This document shows positions 1 to 10,815 of a stretch of 64,000 nt of DNA, piece after piece. The translations under genes and the position numbers were made by a program. This stretch comes from Luidia sarsii. Lineage: Eukaryota; Echinodermata; Asteroidea; Paxillosida; Luidiidae. Under the pieces are notes generated by a model that worked only from the letters and a program-made list of their open reading frames with translations, did not search any database and had not been told where the DNA came from. The stretch is from assembly GCA_949987565.1 (NCBI GenBank), contig OX465105.1, forward strand, positions 4,360,159 through 4,424,158, read 5' to 3'. The stretch's first letter is position 1; the number at the start of each line of letters is the position of its first letter.

Positions 1-888
1 GCCTGCAATGCTGACGAAATACAATCAAGTCAGGGAACCACACGGACGACTGCCGTAACAACAGCCACTGTGTAATAATTAATATTATTTTTAAATTAAA
101 GTAAAAAATTTCAAGTTAATCCAATTTTCCACCCCCTCTATTGTAAATAAGTCATTCCTCCATGGTCAAACAAAGTGGTTACCGGTAGTACGGTAGGCCT
201 AATTCCTCTTTTTGGCGAACACGAGTTATTTCCTTGCTCTATCACTATCACTATCACTTATCAGTATCAGTTGACAGTATCATATCACTCAGTACTAATC
301 TACTATCATCTATGCAATTTTAGTTTAGCCAGTTTACTGGTTTAGTTTGCCCTTTCTAAAAGAGTGAAAGGTACAGTAACACTAACAGAACAGTAAGTTG
401 TTTTTCGACGTGTATTTGAAGCAGTGATACTTACATTATCAGCCAAATAGTTGTCATGCGGACTGAGGAGTGCAAAACTGAGAGAGAAACATTACTTTTG
501 GCGTGTGAAATTGCACATGCTGGATCCGTCGTGGACACGAACATGATGTTTCAAACAGCCAGCGTGCAACCAGTGCAGGCGTTTACCGTTTACTCGCGTT
601 AGCGCCCTCTATTGTCCGTCTACGTATTGTTTTCAACGCGAGCGCCACCTATAGACATTCTGTGGCAAGTTTTTAATGATGGCCGCCTCCATGTACAGTG
701 CTGGAGGAGATGGGTTCGGGTATGAAACGGGCCACGGAGGGGACTAGTGTCAAGTTGAATACTCATCCCATCTCGCCAGTTAACCGTTGAGAGGAGATTC
801 TTATATTTGTTTAGACACAAGACTACGAAATAAGGTAAATCGGTTAATTAAGCTAAATTAAATAAACTAGTAAAGACAAAGGGGAATA
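1..888. other. Intergenic, nothing coding recognised
   Basis: AT-rich sequence with a short degenerate CACTAT/TATCAGTA repeat around 240-290. No convincing exon, RNA gene or mobile-element domain was seen; the longest open frame (620-820, minus) has no recognisable features. Confidence 0.5.
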
Positions 889-1575
889 CCCCCAGAACTG
901 TGGGGTTCTTCTACTACTGGTGAGTTCTACGTCGTCCGCTGCTCTCCCGACCGGAACCCCACAGATAACTAGGCTTTTTCCCATAGGCTTCTGTGTAACG
1001 TTCACAAGTGCTGTGGCATAGGGATCAGCAGGTTCAGCATAACTCATAAAATACTGCTTCATTTGGCCCAAGATTTCTAGCAAATGTGGTTTACATACCA
1101 CGCACCTGTGTGCAACTGTCCATTTGGCGAAAGTGTGTTGATTTAAAAAAAAAATAGGCGAAAACCTCCCGGTTCGGTTGCAACATTGAAACGGCAGCTC
1201 CGTAACTGGCAGTCTGGTCCCTGTAGTACGGTATAGCGCCTTGCTGCAAAGACGTACAGGGGACCAGACTGCCAGTTGCGGCGCTGCCGTTTGGATCTTG
1301 CGACCAAACCGGGAGGTTTTCGCCCATTTTTGGGGGGAAATCGACACATTTTCGCCAAATGGACAGTTGCACACAGGTGCGTGGTATGTAAACCACATTT
1401 GCTAGAAATCTTGGGCAAACTGAAGCAGTATTTTATGAGTTATGCTGAACCTGCTGATCCCTATGCCACAGCACTTGTGAACGTTACACGGAAGCCTATG
1501 GGAAAAAAGCCTAGTTATCTGTGGGGTTCCGGTCGGGAGAGCAGCGGACGACGTAGAACCCCACAGTTCTGGGGG
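889..1575. repeat. 687-bp foldback palindrome (MITE-like)
   Basis: The left arm begins CCCCCAGAACTGTGGGG at 889 and the right arm ends CCCCACAGTTCTGGGGG at 1575. The arms of about 330 bp are reverse complements along nearly their whole length with scattered differences, and meet around 1220-1258. The open frames here are mirror images of each other, as expected of a palindrome, so they are not taken as genes. The architecture suits a foldback or MITE-type DNA element; no transposase is visible. Confidence 0.85.
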
Positions 1576-1637
1576 TAAAAGGGGAAGTGGTTGAAGTTGA
1601 ACTTGAGAAATTGAGATTGAGGAGTTGAGCTAGACTT

Positions 1638-1792
1638 AGTCCCACTTACTGGGCCGCTAGTAGTAGCTCCCTTAAACGAGTTTTGAGATTATCTGTCGCA
1701 CTAACTAACTAGTGCGACAGATAATCTCAAAACTCGTTTAAGGGAGCTACTACTAAGTACTAGTACTAGCGGCCCAGTAAGTGGGACTAAGC
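1638..1792. repeat. 155-bp near-perfect palindrome
   Basis: CTTAGTCCCACTTACTGGGCC at the left is mirrored by GGCCCAGTAAGTGGGACTAAG at the right. The centre is CTGTCGCACT-aactaact-AGTGCGACAG. The right arm carries a small insertion (tacta/gtactagt) around 1755-1770. It is probably a small MITE. Confidence 0.85.
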
Positions 1793-1849
1793 TAGACTGA
1801 AGTCAATCATTGATCAATGCTCAGTCGGATGAAGTTGATCACTTGATGT

Positions 1850-2060
1850 ACATGATCTAGTACTTTTAGTATTAGTATTAGTAGTACTACTAGTACTCTC
1901 CTACTACCATGTCAGTATTACTAGTAATTAGTTACTATTACCAAGTATTAGTAATTACAAAGTAAATAATATTACTATTAATTAGTATTATTAATTATTA
2001 TTATTACTTATTAGTTTTTGGTTGTTATTAGTATTATTAATTATTGCCTTAGTTATGTTG
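1850..2060. repeat. Degenerate TAG/TTA trinucleotide tract
   Basis: An imperfect run of TAGTATTAG and ATTATTATT units just upstream of the membrane-protein gene. Low complexity; no promoter motif could be assigned inside it. Confidence 0.55.
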
Positions 2061-2208
2061 CTTATTGGTTATATTGATGTAATGTCAATTGTTACCCGGC
2101 CAGAGAAACATTTTGCTCTTCCCAAAATCTCCTTAATTCTCGTTTCTGGAGGATGTTCATGTTTGATTGTTTTATTTCTCCCGTATTTGTAGTGCCCGAG
2201 TGCTCACC

Positions 2209-4971
2209 ATGAGCAGAGCAAATTTGGAACCTCCCTCCACCACCCCTCTCCCGCCCACGCCCACGCCCACGCGACCCGCCAATGAGGTGCCCAAGCTGTC
2301 AGAGGTGAGGCCATTCCAGTATGACGGTCGCTTGTCCCTGGCTGCCCTGCCTGGGCTGTGCCTGGCCCTGGCTCTGGGCGGGGACCTGGTGCCGGGTGTG
2401 GCCACCCTGGGCGGGCTCCTGGTCCACGCCCTGCAGAGTGGGGGCGCCAGACGGCGCGCCCTCGTGGCCTTCCTGTGCATCTTCATAGCTGTCCAGATGT
2501 CTGTTCTCTACTCGGCACTGCCGCTGCTCTGGGCGTCCCTGTACAACGCTTTCACCATCCTCCTCTTGAACATGTCCATGGTCCTGACCGGAGGCTGGTG
2601 TCTCCTCCACTTTGAGGTTTTCCTCCAAGAGGAGCCCTCCCTGGCCGAGGGAATCGAGCTGGCGCTGTTTGCCGTCTTCCCTCCGGTATCGGTGGCCGTG
2701 ACCTGCTGTCTGCTGGGCATGTTGGTCTCGGCTAAGTACATACCGTACAGCATCATTGTGCACGGCTTCTTGCTCCTGAGGCTTTTTGTGACGCCATCCC
2801 TGCCGTCCTTCCACAAGAAGCACTTAACCTCGGGTTCCCCGTCACGGACTTTTGTCCTCGGCCACGCCGAAGTGTCTCTCCTCCTGATCCTGTACGTATC
2901 GGCGCCCGTCGAGTTTTTCGCTGTGAGCAGCGTGTGGAGACTGCTGACCCCGGAGGGTGCGGTGGAACTGCTGCTGCTCTTTGCGGCGCCCTGCTTCCTG
3001 GCGACGCTGCTGGAGCTGAGGACGTGGACGGACTCGTACGGCGTCCCCTACAAGTTCCTGGTCTGGTTTAGGTGGGCCTCGGGGCTGGCCGTCCTGTTTC
3101 TGGGCTCGGTGCTGCTGAGCTTCACCCAGGATTCCCTTCTCATTCCCTGGCTGTCTCTGACGGTGCTCTCCAATGCCCTCCTCGGTTGGACCACCGCCCA
3201 GAAGGGCCCGCTGGGTCACACATTCAAGTACGTCTGCAGCGTTGCGGTGGTGACGGTCTATGTGCTGGCCGTGCAGTACGGCGTCCCTTGGCACCTGACC
3301 TTGGGCAGTGTCGATCTTGGCCACCTCGGGACCGTGTTCATTGTGAATGCCCTGCTCTGTGTTGCCGGCTTCCTGGTGTGCGGTGTGCAAAACCGCACGC
3401 TGACCTCGGCGCTGTTGACCGCTGCACTCGGGGTCACGGTTTATGCAGAGTCGTTCCTGTTCGAGCATGGGCTTTACTCCAAGCTCCTGATGCTGGGAAC
3501 AGCAGTCTCCAGCGCCTACCTCTTAGTCAGGCTGCTGTCCGCCGGCCTGGTGGGTTGGCAGTGCGTTTGGCTGGGATCAGCCCTTCACGCCTTCAAGGTG
3601 CCGTTCTTTCTGGAGGTGTTGAGCGATAAGCACTCTGGAGCTAGTGGTTCTTTTGGCATAGTGGCTCTGACCTTGGCCATTACCAAGCTGGTTTTCTTCG
3701 AGCGGCAGCCTGACATCTCCAGCAAGGCTGCCCTGGGATACGTCTTGGCCGTTCCCCTGTGTCTACTGCTCTCCAACAAAGGTCTACTACAGCCTTTGCT
3801 GGAAGGGTTTTATGACGGTACCCCGACCATCTCACAGACTGCCTGCATTATTGCCATGCTGACGTCGTTAGTGTGCCTCAAACTGACCAAGCAGCACATG
3901 CGCCAGGTACCGGTGGCTTACAAACTCAACCTGCTCGTTCTGATCACCACAGGACTCGTATTTGTATTGCGACCATCTGGCGAGACCACTCAGAACAACG
4001 CAAGTGCCTGGCTGAGCTTAATCAGTGGTGCTCTGGCTGTGGCCATTTTACTGGGGATAGCATCGCCCGACCAGGGCCCCATTGTGATGCTGTGCACCTC
4101 TGTCATCTTTGGCCTGGCAACTGGCCTGAGGGCTTCTGAGCTTCTCTTTGCTGTGCCCAGTAAGCTGACAGTGCTCCAGTACTCCATGTCTTGCATGGCG
4201 TGCTACTTCATTCTCATCTCTCTCTGGGCGTGTTTCGAAGCGAAGCGGCCCGTCTTAAAGCAACCCTTCATCACCCCGACGGTGTGCTTTCTCGGGATTG
4301 TGGGACCTGTGACGTACATCACAGAGCTGAGTCAAGTAACAGAGGCATCTCTGAATCTATTAGGAAGCCTGCTGACACCCTGCCTGGGCCTCTACTGTGG
4401 CATCACGGTAGCCCTAGCACTGGCTGTCCGCTCCTACCTGCTGTTTGTCCAACGCAGGGACCCCTTTGGGTTTACTCCGGGCCGAGTTGCGACGTTTGGC
4501 AATGTGATGACAGTGGCCGGCTGCCTCCTGGCCTGCCTGAACTGCCCCGTGGAGCCCTGGGAGATCTGGAACTCTGCCTGCTCCCTCCTGCTCCTCAACC
4601 TCCAGCCGGAACCCAGGCTCCCAACTGCCATCAACCCCAAACGTAGGACGGGGCTTGTAACCTGCGCCTGTCTGCTCAACGTGTACTCGGCTGCGGCTCT
4701 GCACAGTGGTCTCCTCTCGGGAATCGGGCTCTTGCCAGTCCTGGAGGCGTTGCTCCTCTTGGCCATCCTCCCGATCCTGGTGACCTTTGCCAGGAGCCAG
4801 CTGCTCGATGATCACAGCCCCAACGCGGAGGTGGTCATCTTCCTGACCCCGCTGGGCGCCATCCTCTTTCTGGTCGGCAGCAGCTATGCCAGCTGGCTGT
4901 TGGGCTGCATGGGGCTGTCCGCAGGTCTCTGGCTTCTCTCAGAGAGGTTGACGTTGAAGGAACTCATCTAG
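2209..4971 (+). CDS. 920-residue multi-pass membrane protein, family not recognised
   Basis: One uninterrupted frame of 921 codons ending in TAG. I chose the ATG at 2209 because it has A at -3 (CTCACCATGA); the frame is open back to 2167 without another ATG. A tag dinucleotide at 2190-2192 after a pyrimidine stretch could be a 3' splice site of a 5'-UTR exon. Residues 1-41 are a Pro/Thr-rich hydrophilic tail (PLPPTPTPTRP). From about residue 42 to the end the protein is a chain of roughly twenty or more hydrophobic helices with short polar loops, so it should sit in a cell membrane. No catalytic motif, ATP-binding site or transporter signature was recognised. Codon use is GC-rich, like the exons of the downstream gene, which supports real coding. 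It could be an orphan transporter or a scaffold in an internal membrane; that is a guess. Confidence 0.9.
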   Translation: MSRANLEPPSTTPLPPTPTPTRPANEVPKLSEVRPFQYDGRLSLAALPGLCLALALGGDLVPGVATLGGLLVHALQSGGARRRALVAFLCIFIAVQMSVLYSALPLLWASLYNAFTILLLNMSMVLTGGWCLLHFEVFLQEEPSLAEGIELALFAVFPPVSVAVTCCLLGMLVSAKYIPYSIIVHGFLLLRLFVTPSLPSFHKKHLTSGSPSRTFVLGHAEVSLLLILYVSAPVEFFAVSSVWRLLTPEGAVELLLLFAAPCFLATLLELRTWTDSYGVPYKFLVWFRWASGLAVLFLGSVLLSFTQDSLLIPWLSLTVLSNALLGWTTAQKGPLGHTFKYVCSVAVVTVYVLAVQYGVPWHLTLGSVDLGHLGTVFIVNALLCVAGFLVCGVQNRTLTSALLTAALGVTVYAESFLFEHGLYSKLLMLGTAVSSAYLLVRLLSAGLVGWQCVWLGSALHAFKVPFFLEVLSDKHSGASGSFGIVALTLAITKLVFFERQPDISSKAALGYVLAVPLCLLLSNKGLLQPLLEGFYDGTPTISQTACIIAMLTSLVCLKLTKQHMRQVPVAYKLNLLVLITTGLVFVLRPSGETTQNNASAWLSLISGALAVAILLGIASPDQGPIVMLCTSVIFGLATGLRASELLFAVPSKLTVLQYSMSCMACYFILISLWACFEAKRPVLKQPFITPTVCFLGIVGPVTYITELSQVTEASLNLLGSLLTPCLGLYCGITVALALAVRSYLLFVQRRDPFGFTPGRVATFGNVMTVAGCLLACLNCPVEPWEIWNSACSLLLLNLQPEPRLPTAINPKRRTGLVTCACLLNVYSAAALHSGLLSGIGLLPVLEALLLLAILPILVTFARSQLLDDHSPNAEVVIFLTPLGAILFLVGSSYASWLLGCMGLSAGLWLLSERLTLKELI

Positions 4972-5165
4972 CAGTAAAAGAACTAACCCATCTCTGAAAG
5001 AACTAATCTACGTAGCAGTGCCTCAGTATGCTGACATAATATTACCAACTCAATAAGGGTGAAAATTCAGGCTATTTAAAGTAAAGATGATGAGTTCATG
5101 AGTCATGACTGTACAGTAGTTTGCTGTGACACCAGAGACGGTTTACCGCTTAGGGAGAATGATAC
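4972..5165. other. 3' flank of membrane-protein gene
   Basis: Probable 3' UTR. No canonical AATAAA is visible close to the stop codon. CAATAA at 5051 and a run of TTTAAAG at 5077 are the nearest AT-rich candidates, so the poly(A) site is not assigned. Confidence 0.3.
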
Positions 5166-5194
5166 TACAAGGATCATAACGTCAGGCCCCTCCA

Positions 5195-5470
5195 TTTTAG
5201 AAGATGGAACTGGATCGGCCATGTGCTGAGAAAAGACCCATCTGACGACTGCGCTGTGGCCTTAGGGTGGACGCCGGAAGGAAGAAGGAAAAGAGGTCGC
5301 CCCAGAAACAACATGGCGACGTATGGTGGAGGTTGAAAGAAACGGTGCGGGCTGGAGCTCCTGGAGTACGGTGTGCCATGCAGCCTCAGACCGACCCCAG
5401 TGGAAGGCTGATGTCCTAGCCTTATGTGCCTCCTGGCACTGAGAGATTAAGTCTAAGTCTAAGTCTCCAT
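5195..5470 (+). mobile_element. Non-LTR retrotransposon (LINE) 3' end fragment
   Basis: The translation contains RWIGHVLRKDPSDD, ALGWTPEGRRKRGRPR and, after a frameshift, DRP-SGRLMS-like remnants. This is the typical C-terminal tail after the reverse transcriptase of many metazoan LINEs (G-H-x-L-R ... W-x-P-x-G-x-R-K-R-G-R-P). It ends with a short AAGTCT repeat tail at 5449-5466, as such elements often do. Stops and frame breaks show it is dead. A Penelope-like tail scrap (AACGTCAGGCCCCTCC) lies immediately upstream at 5177. Confidence 0.75.
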
Positions 5471-5493
5471 TTTAGTCATTAAAGTTTGGACGC

Positions 5494-5936
5494 AATTTTC
5501 AACTTTTTGTGGTACTCGGAATCTTACCTTTTGTGGTACTGAGAAGAATCAAGGGACTCTGAAAACAGTATGCTCTGGCAGTCATCAGGAGACTACCCTC
5601 TCCCCAATACATGTATCCCCAAAAGATACTTCTTCCCAATTTTCAACTTTTTGTGGTACTCGGAATCTTACCTTTTGTGGTTCTGAGAAGAATCAAGGGA
5701 CTCTGGAAACAGTATGCTCTGGCAGTCATCAGGAGACTACCCTCTCCCCAATACATGTATCCCCAAAAGATACTTCTTCCCAATTTTCAACTTTTTGTGG
5801 TACTCGGAATCTTACCTTTTGTGGTTCTGAGAAGAATCAAGGGACTCTGAAAACAGTATGCTCTGGCAGTCATCAGGAGACTACCCTCTCCCCAATACAT
5901 GTATCCCCAAAAGATACTTCTTCCCAGTCTACAGTC
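5494..5936. repeat. 144-bp tandem repeat, about three copies
   Basis: Units start at 5494, 5638 and 5782 with AATTTTCAACTTTTTGTGG. The spacing of ATGTATCCCC (5611, 5755, 5899) is exactly 144. Copies differ by only a few bases. Because 144 is divisible by 3, a short repeated open frame runs through it; I regard that as incidental. Confidence 0.9.
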
Positions 5937-6469
5937 ATCTGATGTTGAAAAGAGCAAACCTCTTTCGATACAAGAGTCCCTTGGTCCTTAGAATCACAGA
6001 ACTTAAGTTTAATGAATTGCACATGAATTGACTCGGAGCAAACTTTATTTTGACATCACTTGAAATGGGGAAGATGTACATAGCTAACAGTTGTGCCAGT
6101 GAAAGAGATCTCTGTGTAGGAGATGTGCTTTTGAGTGTAAAAAAACAATAGCACAAGAGAGGCACTTATCTTCCGAAAAGATACATCTTCCCTACCTGTT
6201 ACTGGAAATCTTACCCACTTCCTTTTCATCACCATACAAAACCTAGCATCATATTTAACTCAAGACTATTTTGTTATTTGTCTATTAGCTAATTAACTGA
6301 ATGTGTTTAACTTTATACATGTAGCTTACTGTTGTGACATCCGAATGATGTTCCTGCAATGTTTTCACATGTGCACGTCTCAGAGAAGACCTCTGGGAAA
6401 GGGTTGCATTATACAGACAACACCTTGCACTCCAAGCACAATTCCCATTGGGGCTGGTTTCTGTTAAAT

Positions 6470-6610
6470 ACTTTTGACTGTCCCAAGTTCCCACCCAAGT
6501 AAAGATAGCTGACAAGTTGGCAAGACAATCACCTGATGGTGGTACAGGCAGCACTGGTATATTAAACCGGAAAGCTCAGGCTCAAGTCCCGGTCAAGTCA
6601 AGTTTCTCTT
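6470..6610 (+). repeat. Degraded tRNA-like SINE fragment
   Basis: GCACTGGTATATTAAACCGG and CTCAAGTCCCGGTCAAGTC match the second half, including the B-box region, of the tRNA-like unit seen intact at 46267-46338. The first half is missing or diverged. Confidence 0.5.
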
Positions 6611-6654
6611 GTCTATTTCAATCAATAGTTTGTGTGATGTAAGGCCAATTTTGT

Positions 6655-7170
6655 TGTAGGATATAACCTGAATCCTGCAAAATCCTGCTATCCTACCTTG
6701 TTCAAAGCTCCATGTGACCTGAATCCAGCCAAATCCTGCAGTACTGGCTACTGTGGACCATTGCCTGAATCCTGCCAAATCCTGCACTGAGCTTATGGAG
6801 TTTTAGTCCACATTCTAAACAAAGACTTTTTCAGCTTAGAACAATGGGCCCTTTTTCGAACGGATAATCTCTTGACTAAAGCCACAACGACGTCCGAATT
6901 GTTACCAGCAACCTGCATTTTCCTACTGAAAAAATCGCCTTATGCCCTCAATCCTGCACATTCCTACAGTGTGTCAACTCTCATGTGCCCTCAATCCTGC
7001 AAAATCCTTCTCCAGCACTTTGATAGTAGTAGCCTGTATCCTGCACAATCCTGCAATGTGTCATCTCTCATGTGCCCTCAATCCTGCAAAATCCTGCAAT
7101 GTGTCAACTCTCATGTGCCCTGAATTTTGCAGAATCCTGCAGAAGGCAAATAGGATTCTGCAGGATTTGG
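6655..7170. repeat. Irregular AATCCTGCA-rich repeat cluster
   Basis: Many copies of AATCCTGC(A/C)AAATCCTGC occur, plus about 60-bp units CAATCCTGC...TGTGTCA(A/T)CTCTCATGTGCCCT between 6950 and 7130. No gene is supported; open frames such as 6872-7123 are products of the repeat. Confidence 0.7.
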
Positions 7171-7424
7171 GAAGGTTAGGTAACTTGGTGCATTTGTTGT
7201 GGGTGCGGGGGAGGTTTTTAATAGTAGTTCACATGTTTTGTTGGTTTGTAATTCCTTTTGAGATGATGTAGTTTTATTGCAAGTGGTCTTAGTCTTCTTC
7301 TTTTTTTAAAGAAATAGTATTTTATGTATGTAATGCGCGTACCGCATACGATCGTTTTCATGAAGACTGCAAAATACAAATGTTAATTTATTATTATTCA
7401 TTATTACAATCAAAACAGGTAAAA

Positions 7425-7880
7425 TAACACCCCTGTTGGGTATCACTTCAATCTCCCTGATGATTCGATATCAGATATGAGTGTAATGGGCATAGAATCC
7501 CTTGGTCACCGTAGCGATGCTGTCTGGCTTAGCCGTGAGAAAATTTGTATGAAAGATGAAGCGTCTTCGGACTATTCAACCACATGGTCTCAACATCTAG
7601 GAGGGTAATGACTAACACCTTGCATGCTTTCTGATAATCCTTCTTTTGTGTTCACTCCTCCACACTTTTCTCTTTGATCTTTCCCCCCTCTTCTCACTAA
7701 TTCCCTACCCTGCTCCTTGCCCTTCAATTTGATCTCACCCTACCACCTTTCGCCTTTGTCCTTTGTTTCCCATCCGTGTCCTATTCACGTGTCCTATTTG
7801 TCCTTGTCACTCTGCCTTTGAGAAAGGTCCTGCTAGGATCGAAACGTCAGGCCCTCTAAATTTTGAGATTCATTATTATT
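7425..7880 (+). mobile_element. Penelope-like element 3' remnant with GIY-YIG tail and hairpin motif
   Basis: A translated stretch near 7430-7560 reads TPVGYHFNLPDDSISDMSV, then MGIESLGHRSDAV and REK. This is the conserved end of the GIY-YIG endonuclease domain of Penelope-like elements (P-V-G-x-H-F-N-L-P-x-H-S). It is broken by frameshifts. At 7813-7855 lies the hairpin CCTTTGAGAAAGGTCC-tgcta-GGATCGAAACGTCAGG, found at many other places in the window. The same arrangement, on the other strand, occurs at 35800-36475. Confidence 0.8.
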
Positions 7881-8840
7881 ATTAACTGCTGCTTACTTCC
7901 AAGGATCACACAAAGTGGATGCATTTTTTTCAAGCTCCATCCTAAAACCAATAAAGGAAAGGAAAAGATAGAAAATTGTGTTCAATAGTAACAATGGCTG
8001 GGGAAAAAAATCTAGCCAAACCCCAGTGGTTTAATTAATAAGGTTCCCTTTAAACAAAGGAACAACTGACTGGGAACTTCTGCAAAAAGAAAACTTTGTC
8101 TTGACTGGGACTTGCATGCAAAACCTTTCCTTCGATATTCCTTCAATATTTGTGGGGGTGTTCCTCCATAATTGGTGCAGTTCACTTTAACTATTAGTGA
8201 CTAATGTAGTGAGGTCATTGACAGGCCCCCTTGCCTGTAGTAGTTTGTTTTTCTTTTTTTCGAATAGTTTTTTGCTATTAAAAATGTCAGGTTTTTTTTT
8301 TCAGTGGAACTTGACTTATAATATTTATATTTTCGTTGTTGCTGTTGGAGATAGAGTCTAAATAAAAACCTGGAAAAGGGTGAGAGACAATATTGTGACT
8401 TTGCTAAAGATAAGAGTGACTTGGGGTAGATTTATTGTCGTAATTTTCAGTGATTGTTATGGTTAGTTTCACAAGCATGGGGGTGAGATAAGTCATAAGG
8501 GTGCTGAAGGGCAAACAAATTGCAGAGAGGGAATATGTGAGACAAACCACAGCTTCAGTAGTTTATTGAAAACTCACGATATTTACGAGCAAAAAAAAAA
8601 GATGTTACAAATTCACAACCATGGAATTGGGGCACACGCTATTCCTTATAGAGTTAGATTTTGGCCAATTATGGTCGGAGAAAATCGGGACACCGGTTCC
8701 CGACCGGTTCAGTGACACCGGTTCCCGGTTTTAAAAATAACCGGGATGTCGCAGCGCTATAGCCGGTGAGACAAGACGAATCATTTTGAAGCAGCTCTTT
8801 TTTTTTCCTGGGAAGGTCTGTTTACCGAAAGGAGATTTTA
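7881..8840. other. Intergenic, nothing recognised
   Basis: AT-rich sequence with poly-T and poly-A runs. One line (8043-8130) resembles the flank of the SINE-like unit at 45900 (CTGACTGGGAACTT, AAGAAAACTTTG, TTGACTGGGACTTG). No exon is supported. Confidence 0.4.
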
Positions 8841-8843
8841 CGC

Positions 8844-9275
8844 GCTCCGTAACCACCTTGGTCCGTGACCAACTCGGTCTCTATGGGGATATAAGCACAT
8901 ACAGAATAATGTCTTTCAGCCTTTGAGAAAGGTCCTACTGGGACCTTCGTTTACATACATGTAATTACAAAAAAGGGGGTCTTTGTCTCGCGGTGGCACA
9001 ACAGTACTAACGTAACCAATTCGGTCCCTATGGGAAAAGGTACACAAAATGTCCCCATAGTCATAGGGACCGAGTTGGTTACGAGCCAAGCTGGTCATGG
9101 ACCGAGATGACCTAAAACCCTCCAAGAAGACAAGGGTACAGTTTCTATGGAAACGACCAATGTCACTGTCACTCACCATGGCACTCACTATAGCTGATCG
9201 AGTAACTTGGACCCTTACAATCGCCCGACTCCTCAAAAATAATTAAAAAGGGCGATTGTAAGGGTTCAGGTTACT
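8844..9275. repeat. Cluster of nested inverted repeats
   Basis: GTAACCAATTCGGTCCCTATGGG (9007-9029) is mirrored by CCCATAG...GGGACCGAGTTGGTTAC (9053-9083), and a related copy lies at 8850-8890. TTGGACCCTTACAATCGCCC (9208-9227) is mirrored by GGGCGATTGTAAGGGTTCAG (9249-9268). The motif CGAGTAACTTGGACCCT recurs at 14018. These look like overlapping MITE termini. Confidence 0.65.
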
Positions 9276-9384
9276 CGGACTAGGCACTGGACACCGACCA
9301 TTGATTCTCGGTTCCGGCTTCTTCCCTAGCCTCGAAACCCGTTTCGGAACATTGATATCAACGCCTGGACAATGAATAAAATTA

Positions 9385-9470
9385 TGATGACGTTTCGATT
9401 CCAGCAGGACCTTTCTCAAAGGCTTTGAGAAAGGTCCTGCTAGGATCGAAACGTCAGGCCCTCTAATCAC
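9385..9470. mobile_element. Head-to-head pair of Penelope-like tail hairpins
   Basis: GACGTTTCGATTCCAGCAGGACCTTTCTCAAAGG runs directly into its reverse complement CTTTGAGAAAGGTCCTGCTAGGATCGAAACGTC, ending GGCCCTCTAA. The arms share the CAAAGG/CTTTG centre with no spacer. Confidence 0.75.
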
Positions 9471-10815
9471 AGAGCAAGGAACTATTTCAGTTTGGCGAAC
9501 CAAAGGCATGAAGCGGTTTCTTTGAAGGGGCAAGAAATCCTAATAATAGTCAATTTCGAAAGATTATACAGTGCCGTACTTCTTTCGAACCGACATTCCT
9601 GGCATCGCTATACGAGTCTGAATCCTGGCTTAGAATTATTAGCAATAAATCAAACAAAAATAGGCTTGTGTTTGGGACTTTATTTTTGGCCCCGTTCTCT
9701 GGGCCGCATTTTTTTCATGGGTAAGCGAGTCAACATTTTGTCATGATTTACATAACTTGTTCATGATTTTTATTCCCCCAGACGTAAAACCTTTATTTTT
9801 TACTCGCTTACCTACGGAAAAATAATTGCCTTCGGGGCTGGGGGGGGGGGCGGGCTGGGCAAATCCGTCGACTGTTTGAAATGTTCGACAAGAATGATAA
9901 AGGCATGAACTTCAGCAAAGGGTTCTACTTCACCTGTGTGCCGGTACAAGCACGGGGTAGCAACGTTCTCACTTGCTATTAATCGTTCTCAGACTGACGA
10001 GTCAGTGAACCAAGCACGTGGGGCGCCCTTCATATGAATATTGTTTGTGATTTTCCACGAACGAACACAGTTTGTAAAACTACATTATTTTTGCTTTTGA
10101 TTGCGTGTATAAAGTCAATCGATACACCCTAATTATTACGGGGGAACGACTGTAGCATTTCTTCCACAATGTAAAAATGCAAGTTCTATATATGTGGGTC
10201 TCTGCCTCACTGTCTCTCTCTACATCTCTGTCTGTCTCTGTCTCCCTGTCTCTGTCTCTCTGTTTCTGTTTCCCTCCAGTAAGTTCCTCCTATTTTCCCG
10301 TATAACTGTGAGCAATACATATTCTCCCTAAGTGCACGCTACCGCGAAGCATAACGTAAGGGGAATTCCCTCTTCCACACCCTCGAAATAATTGATTTAG
10401 TTCTGTTTCATGGGTGTTTTTTTAGCATTCTGATCGATCAGGAGATCAAAGGCGACATTCCATTTGTTCAGCTACAATAAGTACGTACGTGCGCCCTGTC
10501 CTCGCCTAAAGAGTTTTGTCCGCTTTCACCAATGTTTGCCTACAACACTGTTAAGAGGCTTAATTGTAGTCCATCTAGCAGTATATAGCAGTACACCTTA
10601 AACGCTTTACTTCCTTAGAGAACGGAGTGGAGTCACTGCGACCGATACCAATCAGCACAGAGGGTCTCAATAGTTTCCCAAGCAGAATTGTTCGTGAACA
10701 GGTCAGTCCGCTTTGACTCGTGTTCAAATTAAGTTCAGCACGTCTTCTATCGAGAAGTCAGTCGCCTTTCAAAACGGTAACAGACGTATTTTGTTATTTT
10801 GTATATCACGTACTG
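9471..10815. other. Intergenic, low information
   Basis: Contains a long G run at 9838-9862 and a CT-rich tract with CTGTCTCT units at 10197-10275. No coding or RNA gene recognised. Small open frames such as 9492-9746 have no recognisable product. Confidence 0.4.

Noticed and set aside
853..1578. Open frames of 91-181 residues on both strands
   Set aside because: Mirror images within the 687-bp palindrome; no recognisable domain.
2172..4815. Antisense open frames under the membrane-protein gene
   Set aside because: Shadows of a GC-rich coding strand; the sense frame is complete and has membrane-protein composition.
5611..5850. 79-residue frame with a 48-residue internal repeat
   Set aside because: Produced by the 144-bp tandem repeat; no start context or homology seen.
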